64,000 nucleotides of DNA from Hymenobacter latericoloratus (GTDB lineage Bacteria > Bacteroidota > Bacteroidia > Cytophagales > Hymenobacteraceae): the NCBI RefSeq assembly GCF_014199535.1, contig NZ_JACHNV010000004.1, positions 124,001-188,000 of the forward strand, read 5' to 3'. The stretch's first letter is position 1. Each line of letters opens with the position of its first letter. Below are positions 25,944-33,704 of this stretch, piece by piece. The notes under the pieces are model-generated. The model was not told the DNA's origin. It saw only the letters and a program-made list of their open reading frames with translations, and ran no database searches. The translations under genes and the position numbers were made by a program.

Positions 25944-26834
25944 TCAAACGCCACCAAACCCGGCCCAGGCCTGCAGCCCACCGGTATGGATGGCTACCAC
26001 CGTGCTGCCGCGCCGAAAGTGCCCCTGGGCCAGTAAGTCCAAAATTCCCATCAGCATTTTGCTGGTGTAAATAGGGTCGAGCAGGACACCGTGGCGTTGC
26101 TGAAACGCCTGCACGAAGCGGCGCAGCTCCGGCGTGAGGCGGGCGTAGCCACCGCCGTGGTAGTCGGTGCGCAGCGTCCAGTTGGAGTACACCCGGCCGG
26201 CGGCTTGCTGGGTTAGCGCGTTGATGTCGGTGCGCAGAAAATCGGCGCCCTTGAGAGCGGCAATGCCGAGTGCCTCCCGCTGCCCGCCCAGCCCGACCAG
26301 CAAGCCGGCCAGGGTGCCGCCCGTACCGCAGGCCACGCAGAGGGTATCGAAGTCGGTCAGTGTTAGTAGTTCCGGCACTAACTCGGCGCAGCCGGGCAGG
26401 GCCAGGGCGTTGGAGCCGCCTTCGGGCAGCACGTAGGCCGGCCCCAACTCCTGCAGCAGCGCCGCTAGCACCTCCGGCTGGTGTTTGCGGCGGTAGGTGG
26501 CGCGGTCCAGGAAGTGCAGGCGCATGCCATCCTGCCGGGCCCGGGCCAGGGTAGAATTCAGAGGCTGGTTGCGTAGTTCTTCGCCTCGCACCACGCCCAC
26601 GGTTTGCAGCCCCGTCAGGCGGCCCGCGGCAGCTACAGCAGCCAAGTGGTTAGAGTAAGCTCCGCCAAAGGTAAGCAAGGTGCTATGGCCCAGCCGTTGC
26701 GCTTCCCGCAGGTTATACGTAAGCTTCCGCCACTTATTGCCGGGCAGCTCGGGGTGGTTTAAATCGTCGCGCAGCAGCAGGAGCTGTACCCCGGCCCGGT
26801 CGGCGGCTGGCTCGTGTAGTGGCTGCAGAAGCAT
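25944..26834 (-). CDS. 1-aminocyclopropane-1-carboxylate deaminase/D-cysteine desulfhydrase family
   Basis: 296 residues from the ATG at 26834 (MLLQPLHEP). The PLP lysine is expected at about Lys37 in PGNKWRKLTY, the family fingerprint GNKxRKL; next comes FGGAYSNHLAAVAAAG (Ser/Asn-His loop), a Gly-rich phosphate loop ACGTGGTLAGL, and a PEGGSNALAL segment. Enzymes of this fold-type II PLP family either deaminate ACC or release H2S from D-cysteine; substrate choice cannot be told from sequence by eye. The gene is alone between a convergent GT-C gene and repeat DNA. Confidence 0.85.
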   Translation of the reverse strand: MLLQPLHEPAADRAGVQLLLLRDDLNHPELPGNKWRKLTYNLREAQRLGHSTLLTFGGAYSNHLAAVAAAGRLTGLQTVGVVRGEELRNQPLNSTLARARQDGMRLHFLDRATYRRKHQPEVLAALLQELGPAYVLPEGGSNALALPGCAELVPELLTLTDFDTLCVACGTGGTLAGLLVGLGGQREALGIAALKGADFLRTDINALTQQAAGRVYSNWTLRTDYHGGGYARLTPELRRFVQAFQQRHGVLLDPIYTSKMLMGILDLLAQGHFRRGSTVVAIHTGGLQAWAGFGGV

Positions 26835-26864
26835 GGGTGGAGTAGCAGGTAATACGTAACAGGT

Positions 26865-26975
26865 AGCCCCAGCGGGGCGGCCTATGGGTAGCATCCCTAC
26901 CCCTTTGGATTTATTCAAAGCCCCAGCGGGGCGACACCAACCGTGGAAGGCTTGGGTGACGCCCCGCTGGGGCTT
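26865..26975. repeat. REP-like palindromic repeat cluster (AGCCCCAGCGGGGCG)
   Basis: AGCCCCAGCGGGGCG occurs directly at 26865-26879 and 26919-26933 and inverted at 26960-26974. The last two, extended by one base (26918-26933 and 26960-26975), form a perfect 16-bp pair with a 26-base loop, and each unit is itself a small hairpin (GCCCC-AGC-GGGGC). The consensus around the two paired copies is TCAAAGCCCCAGCGGGGCGnCACC. The paired copies probably also terminate the leftward YfhO gene. No transposase is nearby. Confidence 0.7.
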
Positions 26976-27045
26976 GATTTGTTCTATGCGCTATGGTTTC
27001 TACCGATTGGTCAACCCGCTGGAGGTGCCACTGCCAGGGCCACCG

Positions 27046-29625
27046 CTACGCCAGCATCGTATCCTGAATGGTGTGGGGCTCGGAACGACGTTTGAGGGCG
27101 TAGTACAACGCCCCCAGCAGGGCCACAATCAGCAGCACCGACGATACCAGGGAAACCGTGTTGCCGAGGGCGTACTCCGAGGGCTCAAACTTAAACTCGA
27201 TGGTGTGCGTGCCAGCGGGCACGGGCAGAGCCCGCAGCACATAGTTGGCCCGCAGGTGGGGAACCGCCTTACCGTCGAGGTAGGCGTTCCAGCCGTCTTC
27301 GTAGTAGATTTCGGAGAAGACCACCAGACCCTCCTGGGCGGCGTTGGCGCGGTAAGTCAGCTCATTGGGCGTGTACTTGGTCAGGGCAATGCTGGAGCCC
27401 GCGGCGGAGTAGGCTGGCTTCACGGCCGGAAACTTCGAGGCATCTACCACGGCCGTAGTGGCGGGGTTCAGGCTGGCGAGGGCGCTGATTTCCTGGTCGG
27501 GGTTCTGCACTTTCTGCACTTGGCTCACAAACCAGGCATTGCCCAGGGCACCGGGGTTGCGCTGCACCTGCTGGGGCTGGCCCTGCTGGCCCGGCACAAT
27601 CACGTAGCGCGTGTTCAGCATATTGAGCACCTGCAGGTTGTTTTGCGAAATCTGACGCTCAATCAAATCCTGGTAGCGGCGCAGCTTGGCCCCGTGGTAG
27701 CCCCCAATGCTCTTATGGAAGTAGGAGGTATTGGCTTCGTTGAAGGGATTCTGCAGGTTGAATACCCGGTAGCTCAGGTCTTTGTCCTGCAGAATCTGCT
27801 GGTCGGCGGGCGAGGGCACGAACTGCTCGGCCACGGTTTCGCGCTGGAAGTTGCCGTCGTTGAGGTAGCGCTTATCCACCCCCCACAAGTCAACCAGGCT
27901 CAGCAGCCCCACCAGGGTAGCCGCCAGGCCGGCCGAGAGCTTGCGCTGCAGGAAAAACCACAGCACCCCGCCCGCGGCGGCCACGAAGAACAGGGACCGG
28001 AACACGTCGGTGCGAAGCAAATCGGCCCGGTCGGCGCGCAGGGCGGCCAGCGGGAAGCCTTCCTGCTGCTGCAGCTGCAGGTCAATGGGCGCCGCAAAAT
28101 CCGACACCAGCCCCACCAGGAAAGCCAGAGCGCACAGGCCGGCCGTAATGGCCAGGGCCCGCAGCACATGCTTTTTCAGCAGGGCCGTGTCGGCGTCATC
28201 GGCGGGTTTGCCGGCCAGGGCCGCCAGGCTCGGGTGGGTGCTGGGGGTAGCCGTAGCGGCCGGCGCGGCCGGGCGGCCGCGCAGCACGCGGGCCAGGGCC
28301 AGCACGGCCAGCAGGGGCATGGTCAGCTGGGCAATGGTCAGGGCCATGCTCACGGCCCGGAACTTGTTGTAGCCCGGGAAGTAGTCGAACATGAGGTAGT
28401 TGAACGTCTCGAAGTTCTTGCCCCAGGCCAGCAGCACCGAGAGCAGAGTGCCCACGAGCAACCAGATGCGGGTGCGGCGGTCGGCCACCATTAGGCCCAG
28501 CACAAACAGGAAGAACACCACCGCGCCCACGTACACCGGGCCGCTGGTAATGGGCTGGTCGCCCCAGTAAGTAGGCATCTGGGCCAGATAGTCGGCAAGC
28601 TGCACGGGCGGTACGCCGGCCGCGGCCAGTGCCTTGCCGGTTTCCGAGTTGTCGCTGAGCTTCATCTGCGAAGCGCCGCCGTAAAAGTTGGGAATCAGTA
28701 GAGTAGCTGTTTCCCCGATGCCGTAGCTGTAGCTGAAAGCGTAGTCCTTACCCAGGCCCGTGCCTTCGGCATCGTCGGCGGGGGTAGGGGCTTGGCCGGG
28801 CGCGGCGGGCAGGGGCGTCTTCAGCTCCGACTTGCCCCGGATGCTGTACTTGCTGTATTCCAGGGTGGTGTAGAGGCGGCCGAAGCTCACGCCCACCGCC
28901 AGCAGGGCCGCTACCGCCAGCAGCGCCGTGCGGCTGAAAAAGTCGGGCAGGCGTTTCTCGCGGGCCGCGAAAATCAGCTCCACTACCCCAAACACCAGCA
29001 CCAGCAGCAGCAGGTAGTAAGTAATCTGCAGGTGGTTGGAGCGCACGTTCATGGCCAGACCCAGGGCAAAGAGAGCCGTGCCCAGCCATTTGTTGCGCCG
29101 GAACGCTACCAGCAAACCCGCCAGCACCAGCGGGGCGTAGGCCAGGGCCAGGCTTTTGGTGTTGTGGCCGGCGGCCAGAATAATCAGGTTGTAGCTGGTG
29201 AAGCCCAACGACACGGCCCCCACCACACTCACCAGCGGCGAGAGGCCCAGGGCCACGCACAACGCGTAGCCGCAGACCAGGGCCAGAAACAGGTTGGCCA
29301 CCACCGCCGGCAGCCCCAGCGTGAACAGCTGATGCAGGTACACGCTCAGGTCGCCGGGGAAGCGGGTGCTGATCAGGTAAGTGGGCATCCCCGAGAACAT
29401 GGAGTTGGTCCAGAGGGCTTCCTGGCCGGTTTGCTCCCGGTACTGGGCCGCCTCGTGGGCCCCACCGTTAAACTGCACAATGTCGTGCTGGGCCAGGGTT
29501 TTGCCATCGAAGAGGATGGGCGAGAAGTACACGGCGGCCAGCACCAGGAAAAACAATACGGCCAGCAGGTGCGGCAGCACCCGCCGCAAGAGCGGCGCGG
29601 TGGCCGGACGGAGAGGAGTTGTCAT
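27046..29625 (-). CDS. YfhO-family polytopic membrane protein
   Basis: 859 residues from the ATG at 29625 (MTTPLRPATAP). The N-terminal half contains about ten or more hydrophobic segments, starting with LPHLLAVLFFLVLAAVYFSPILF, and a loop with FDGKTLAQHDIVQFNGGAHEAAQY. A long soluble beta-rich C-terminal region includes LPVPAGTHTIEFKFEPSEYALG just before the final membrane helix. This matches bacterial YfhO proteins, GT-C-like membrane enzymes linked to envelope glycosylation in Bacillus and Listeria. The substrate is unknown. Its stop is followed by a REP-like hairpin at 26918-26975. Confidence 0.85.
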   Translation of the reverse strand: MTTPLRPATAPLLRRVLPHLLAVLFFLVLAAVYFSPILFDGKTLAQHDIVQFNGGAHEAAQYREQTGQEALWTNSMFSGMPTYLISTRFPGDLSVYLHQLFTLGLPAVVANLFLALVCGYALCVALGLSPLVSVVGAVSLGFTSYNLIILAAGHNTKSLALAYAPLVLAGLLVAFRRNKWLGTALFALGLAMNVRSNHLQITYYLLLLVLVFGVVELIFAAREKRLPDFFSRTALLAVAALLAVGVSFGRLYTTLEYSKYSIRGKSELKTPLPAAPGQAPTPADDAEGTGLGKDYAFSYSYGIGETATLLIPNFYGGASQMKLSDNSETGKALAAAGVPPVQLADYLAQMPTYWGDQPITSGPVYVGAVVFFLFVLGLMVADRRTRIWLLVGTLLSVLLAWGKNFETFNYLMFDYFPGYNKFRAVSMALTIAQLTMPLLAVLALARVLRGRPAAPAATATPSTHPSLAALAGKPADDADTALLKKHVLRALAITAGLCALAFLVGLVSDFAAPIDLQLQQQEGFPLAALRADRADLLRTDVFRSLFFVAAAGGVLWFFLQRKLSAGLAATLVGLLSLVDLWGVDKRYLNDGNFQRETVAEQFVPSPADQQILQDKDLSYRVFNLQNPFNEANTSYFHKSIGGYHGAKLRRYQDLIERQISQNNLQVLNMLNTRYVIVPGQQGQPQQVQRNPGALGNAWFVSQVQKVQNPDQEISALASLNPATTAVVDASKFPAVKPAYSAAGSSIALTKYTPNELTYRANAAQEGLVVFSEIYYEDGWNAYLDGKAVPHLRANYVLRALPVPAGTHTIEFKFEPSEYALGNTVSLVSSVLLIVALLGALYYALKRRSEPHTIQDTMLA

Positions 29626-29699
29626 TCGGCTTAAAGCAAGTCGGAAAACGGCCCGCCGGTGCCCCACGGCCCGGCCTGGCAGCCCGAAGGTACCCGTTT

Positions 29700-30605
29700 T
29701 TAGGGGTTTGTTGATGGGGTACGGCGCCGGAAAGCAAGATTATACAGGGCCACCGACAGCAAAATGACCCCGTAGGCAACCACCTGGAGGGTAGTAGCCC
29801 GCTCCCCGAAATACAGAAAGGCCAGCGCAAAACTCACCAGCGGATTCAGGTACATCATGATGCCCACGGTGCCCGAGGGTAGCGCGTTCAGGGCGTACAA
29901 ATTCAGAAACAGCGGCACCACGGTAAAGCCCAGGCTCAGCAGGGCCGTCACGGCCAGCAGGTGCCCATCCTGAAACCCGGCCAGGGGCTGAGCCCCGAGT
30001 AGCGGCGCCACCGGCAGAATCAGCAGGGCCGCCAGCAGCAGCTGCACCGTCAGCAGCACCAGCCGGTCGTAGCCCTGCAGGCGGCGCTGGCTGATGAGGT
30101 AGGCGGCGTAGGTGGAGGCCACTACCAGGCTCATCAGCAGCGTTTTTACCTCGCCCGCGCCCAGCAGGGCGCAGCTCAGCGCACTCAGCCCGATGGCCAG
30201 CCACTGATTGAGGCGTAGTATTTCGCCCAGCACCACAACGCCTAGCAAGGCCGTCAGGATGGGGCAGATGAGGTAGGCAAACGAGCCGGCCTGCACGCTC
30301 ACCTGGTTTACTACATAAATAAAGAGCAGCCAGTTAGAAGTCAGCAGCAAACCGCCTACCCCCGTGGTAAGGGCCAACCGCCGCCGCTCCGCCGCGGGAG
30401 CCGCCTGCCACTGCCGCCGGACGGCTTGCACGGCCGCGCGCCGCCCCAGCCCGTGCAGCAGCAGCAGCAGCCCCAGGGAAATCAGAACGCGGAAGAAGAG
30501 AATTTGCCCGCTGGCGTAACCGGCCAGCCAGCGCAGCGGAATCGGGAAAAAGCCCCAAATAAGAAAAGCCGCCAGGGCGGCCAGATGATGACGCGAGAGT
30601 TTCAA
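29700..30605 (-). CDS. rarD: RarD-like EamA-family transporter
   Basis: 301 residues if started at the TTG at 30605 (the next TTG upstream, 30608, is equally possible); there is no ATG close by, and the frame's long upstream extension precedes the TATCTTTG promoter box. Ten hydrophobic helices with two EamA repeats are visible: LAALAAFLIWGFFPIPLRWL, VGGLLLTSNWLLFIYVVNQV and a late LPSGTVGIMMYLNPLVSFALAFLYF. RarD proteins are drug/metabolite-superfamily exporters. The gene is leftward, separated by ~75 bases from yfhO. Confidence 0.82.
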   Translation of the reverse strand: MKLSRHHLAALAAFLIWGFFPIPLRWLAGYASGQILFFRVLISLGLLLLLHGLGRRAAVQAVRRQWQAAPAAERRRLALTTGVGGLLLTSNWLLFIYVVNQVSVQAGSFAYLICPILTALLGVVVLGEILRLNQWLAIGLSALSCALLGAGEVKTLLMSLVVASTYAAYLISQRRLQGYDRLVLLTVQLLLAALLILPVAPLLGAQPLAGFQDGHLLAVTALLSLGFTVVPLFLNLYALNALPSGTVGIMMYLNPLVSFALAFLYFGERATTLQVVAYGVILLSVALYNLAFRRRTPSTNP

Positions 30606-30632
30606 CAATGAAAAAGTAAGGGTACTAGCCGG

Positions 30633-30640
30633 CAAAGATA
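30633..30640 (-). promoter_or_regulatory. -7 box (TATCTTTG) for rarD
   Basis: TATCTTTG on the minus strand 28 bases ahead of the chosen TTG start. It decides against the longer N-termini, which would precede transcription. Confidence 0.5.
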
Positions 30641-30727
30641 CCGCGACGCCTGCTTTCCTACCCCGCGCCTCGACCTTAACACCCGGCTCACCCATTCGTG
30701 CGGCCACGCTACCCCGCACCCCTGCCC

Positions 30728-30869
30728 GACGCCGGAGGCGTCCGGCCGGTTGGCGTTGCTGACTTCCGGCCGATAGGGTTTGCGGCCGTGGAGGGGGTAG
30801 GCAGATGCTGTTCTGGCGGCGCAAGCGGCTCGGGCGTCAACCGGTCCGACGCCGGAGGCGTCGGACCGG
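30728..30869. repeat. REP-like palindromes between divergent rarD and murF-alr
   Basis: GACGCCGGAGGCGTC occurs at 30728-30742 and 30848-30862. The second is extended to a perfect palindrome CCGGTCCGACGCC-gga-GGCGTCGGACCGG (30841-30869); the first is followed by CCGGCCGG. The 106 bases between hold no ORF. Confidence 0.65.
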
Positions 30870-30958
30870 AACGGCCGGAGCGGCAGACAAACGCGGCGGC
30901 CGACTTGTTACTACCCCGTTTCCCAGTGTCGGTCAGCCCGGTTCCCCCGGCTCCGCTC

Positions 30959-30966
30959 TACCTTTG
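30959..30966 (+). promoter_or_regulatory. -7 box (TACCTTTG) for murF-alr
   Basis: TACCTTTG ends 7 bases before the ATG at 30974, implying a very short or absent leader. No convincing -33 TTG was seen. Confidence 0.45.
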
Positions 30967-30973
30967 CGCTGCT

Positions 30974-33487
30974 ATGCTTCAGTTCTCCGACCTGCCCGCT
31001 CTTACCGGCGGTGCCCTGCTTCAGCTCCCGACCTCAGCCGCACCGGTGCACCGCCTGCTCCTGGATAGTCGCCGGGTGACCACGCCGGCTGGCAGCGTGT
31101 TCTTTGCCCTGCGCGGCCCCCAGCACGACGGCCACCGCTACCTGCCCGAGCTGTACCAGGCCGGCGTGCGGCTGTTTGTGGTGGATGCGGAAGCTGCCAT
31201 TCCGGGTGGAGCAGAGGCCTACCCCGAGGCTGGGTTGCTGCTGGTGCCCGATGCCCTGGTGGCGCTGCAAGCGGTGGCCGCCGACCACCGCCGCCGCTTT
31301 CACCTGCCGGTTTTCGGCATTACGGGTTCCAACGGCAAAACCATCGTGAAGGAGTGGCTGGCCCAGCTGCTGAGTCCTGATGAGCTGATCTGCAAAAGCC
31401 CGCGCTCCTACAACTCCCAGGTGGGCGTGCCCCTGAGCGTGTGGGAGCTGAACGAAACGCACACGTTGGCCATCTTCGAGGCCGGTATTTCGGAGCCGGG
31501 CGAAATGGCGCGTCTGGCCCGCATCATCCAGCCTACCCTGGGCATCTTCACCAACCTGGGTACGGCCCATGACGCCGGCTTTGCCTCGGCCCAGGAGAAA
31601 GTAGCCGAGAAAATGCGCTTGTTCGAGGACGTGGACACGCTGTTCTACTGCGCCGACCACGCCCTGGTGCACGCTGCCGCCCGCCGGCAGCTGCGGCCCG
31701 GGCGCACCATCCTCAGTGCCTGGACGCGGCAGCGCGCCCGCTACGACGCCCAGGAAGCCGACCTGCTTGTCATCATTCACGAAGCCTCCGCCGACCGCAC
31801 CGTGGTGCGGGTGGAGCGCGCCCGGCCCCGCCCCCAGGAGTACACCTTCACGCTGCCTTTCGCCGACGAGCCTTCGGTGGAAAATGCCCTGCACGGCCTC
31901 GCGGTGCTGCTGTGGCGGCAGGTAGCGCCTACCGAAATCCAGCGCCGCCTCGACCGGCTCCAGCCCGTGGCCATGCGCCTGGAAATGAAGCAGGCCCTCA
32001 ACGACTGCTACGTCCTCGACGATACCTACAACAACGACCTGGCCGGCCTGCGCCTGGCCCTTGATGCCCTGACCCGTCAGCCCCGCCGCGGCCGCCGCAC
32101 CCTTATCCTCTCCGACGTGCTGGAATCGGGGCTGGGCGGGGCCGAGCTGTACGCCCGGGCGGCGGCTTTGCTGCCCGCCCACGGGGTAGAGCGCCTCATT
32201 GGCATTGGGCCCGATATCAGCCAGTACCGCGCGGCTTTTCAGGGTCTGGCCGCCGAGTTTTACCCCAATACCGAAGCCTTCCTGGCCAGTTTCCAGCCCG
32301 AGCAGTTCCGGCACGAGCTGATTCTGGTGAAGGGGGCCCGCCGCTACGGCTTCGAGCGGATTGTGGCCGCGTTTCAGCAGAAAATCCACGGCACGGTGCT
32401 GGAAGTAAACCTCGATGCCCTGGTGCACAACCTCAACTTCTACCGCCGCCGCCTGCAGCCCGGCGTGAAGCTGATGGTGATGGTGAAGGCCTTTGCCTAC
32501 GGCAGCGGCTCCTACGAGGTAGCCAACCTGCTGGAGTTTCACCGCGTCGATTACGTGGCCGTGGCGTACGCCGATGAGGGGGTAGAGTTGCGCCAGCACG
32601 GCATCAGCCTGCCGGTTATGGTGATGAACCCCTCGCCCGATGCCTTCCAGAAGCTGCGCCAGTACCACCTGGAGCCAGAAATCTACTCCTTCGAACGCCT
32701 GCACGACTACCTGGCCGCGGCCCGCGAGCAGGCCCTACCGGCCATTCACCTCAAGCTCGATACGGGCATGCGCCGCCTGGGCTTCGCGGAAGAGGATTTG
32801 CCCGCACTCTGCCAGCTTTTGCAGGCCAACGCCGCCCACTTGCGCGTCGCCAGTGCCCTGACCCACCTGGCCGGTGCCGACGAGGCCCAGCACAACGACT
32901 TTTCCCGCCAGCAACTGGCGGCATTTGGGCGCATGGCGCCCCAGCTGGAGCAGGCCCTGGGCTACCCCATCCTGCAGCACGCCCTCAACTCGGCCGGAAT
33001 TGTGCGCTTCCCGGAGGCCCAGCACAACATGGTACGGCTGGGCATCGGCCTGTACGGAGTAGAGGCCAGCGGACAGGAGCCCGATGCCCTGCGCCCGGTG
33101 AGTACCCTGCGCACCACTGTTTCTCAAATCAAGACGCTACCCGCCGGCGCTACCGTGGGCTACGGCCGCCGCGGCCAAGCCGCCGACCACGAGCGGCGCA
33201 TTGCCACCCTGGCCATTGGCTACGCCGACGGCTACGACCGGCGCTTCGGCAATGGGGTAGGCGAAGTCGTCATTCGGGGGCGCCGCGCTCCGCTCATCGG
33301 CAACGTGTGCATGGACATGTGCATGGTGGATGTGACGGCCATTCCGGAAGCCCAGGCCGGCGACTCCGCTGTGGTATTCGGCGAAGATGTACCCCTAACC
33401 GACCTAGCCGCACGCATCGGTACCATCCCGTATGAGCTGCTCACGAACGTGAGTGAGCGAGTAAAACGGGTATTTGTTGCCGAATAA
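30974..33487 (+). CDS. murF-alr: Bifunctional UDP-MurNAc-tripeptide:D-Ala-D-Ala ligase / alanine racemase
   Basis: 837 residues. The N-terminal ~455 are MurF: VFGITGSNGKTIVKEWLAQLL (P-loop near residue 118), the Mur-ligase AGISEPGEMARL segment and a DDTYNNDLAGL ADP-side motif. The C-terminal ~370 are an alanine racemase: MVMVKAFAYGSGSYE with the PLP Lys near residue 502, RLGIGLYG and a late VGYGRRG region with the second catalytic Tyr near 730. The fused enzyme can supply D-Ala and add the D-Ala-D-Ala dipeptide to the peptidoglycan precursor. The fusion is known across Bacteroidota. Start at ATG 30974, directly after a TACCTTTG box. Confidence 0.93.
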   Translation: MLQFSDLPALTGGALLQLPTSAAPVHRLLLDSRRVTTPAGSVFFALRGPQHDGHRYLPELYQAGVRLFVVDAEAAIPGGAEAYPEAGLLLVPDALVALQAVAADHRRRFHLPVFGITGSNGKTIVKEWLAQLLSPDELICKSPRSYNSQVGVPLSVWELNETHTLAIFEAGISEPGEMARLARIIQPTLGIFTNLGTAHDAGFASAQEKVAEKMRLFEDVDTLFYCADHALVHAAARRQLRPGRTILSAWTRQRARYDAQEADLLVIIHEASADRTVVRVERARPRPQEYTFTLPFADEPSVENALHGLAVLLWRQVAPTEIQRRLDRLQPVAMRLEMKQALNDCYVLDDTYNNDLAGLRLALDALTRQPRRGRRTLILSDVLESGLGGAELYARAAALLPAHGVERLIGIGPDISQYRAAFQGLAAEFYPNTEAFLASFQPEQFRHELILVKGARRYGFERIVAAFQQKIHGTVLEVNLDALVHNLNFYRRRLQPGVKLMVMVKAFAYGSGSYEVANLLEFHRVDYVAVAYADEGVELRQHGISLPVMVMNPSPDAFQKLRQYHLEPEIYSFERLHDYLAAAREQALPAIHLKLDTGMRRLGFAEEDLPALCQLLQANAAHLRVASALTHLAGADEAQHNDFSRQQLAAFGRMAPQLEQALGYPILQHALNSAGIVRFPEAQHNMVRLGIGLYGVEASGQEPDALRPVSTLRTTVSQIKTLPAGATVGYGRRGQAADHERRIATLAIGYADGYDRRFGNGVGEVVIRGRRAPLIGNVCMDMCMVDVTAIPEAQAGDSAVVFGEDVPLTDLAARIGTIPYELLTNVSERVKRVFVAE

Positions 33488-33528
33488 GCCTGAAAAACAG
33501 AGAAAATGAATTGGATTTATGCCAGTGT

Positions 33529-33550
33529 AAATCATGATATATCATGATTT
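33529..33550. repeat. Perfect 22-bp AT-rich palindrome
   Basis: AAATCATGATATATCATGATTT is a perfect palindrome with further Ts to the right, in an AT-rich island 42 bases after the murF-alr stop. It may be a weak terminator or an operator for the TonB receptor downstream; it resembles no box I can name. Confidence 0.55.
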
Positions 33551-33639
33551 TTCCAGGTGTTTATTTGTTCTATTTATGGATTTTGAATTTATATAATACA
33601 AATGTAACTTAGGAATATACGCTATATAGATATTCTGTC

Positions 33640-33678
33640 TAGCTTTGGGATACCTGTGAATCATTTCGGGATTACAGG
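33640..33678 (+). promoter_or_regulatory. Candidate promoter and leader hairpin of the TonB receptor
   Basis: TAGCTTTG at 33640-33647 in AT-rich DNA, followed by a hairpin CCTGTGAATC (33653-33662) with GATTACAGG (33670-33678) that would sit at the start of the transcript. The ATG is at 33705. The -33 element is not obvious. Confidence 0.35.
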
Positions 33679-33704
33679 ATTTTCCCACTCTATACAGTTT
33701 GTTT

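Larger units (their letters stand above)
30606..30973. other. Divergent intergenic region between rarD and murF-alr
   Basis: About 370 bases without a credible gene. It holds the rarD -7 box, two REP-like palindromes and, at the right edge, the murF-alr -7 box. The in-frame extension of murF-alr through this region is rejected because it crosses the repeats. Confidence 0.45.

Noticed and set aside
26884..28494. Long rightward ORF antisense to yfhO (536 aa)
   Set aside because: It is the complementary frame of a well-recognised YfhO gene; its translation is Gly/His/Gln-rich with no domain, a common artefact of high-GC DNA.
30698..30973. N-terminal extension of murF-alr
   Set aside because: It runs through REP-like palindromes and upstream of the TACCTTTG box; the ATG at 30974 matches the family start.
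31034..32704. Long leftward ORF in murF-alr
   Set aside because: Antisense shadow of a confident fusion gene.
33529..33550. Insertion sequence end
   Set aside because: The palindrome has no second copy and no transposase nearby.
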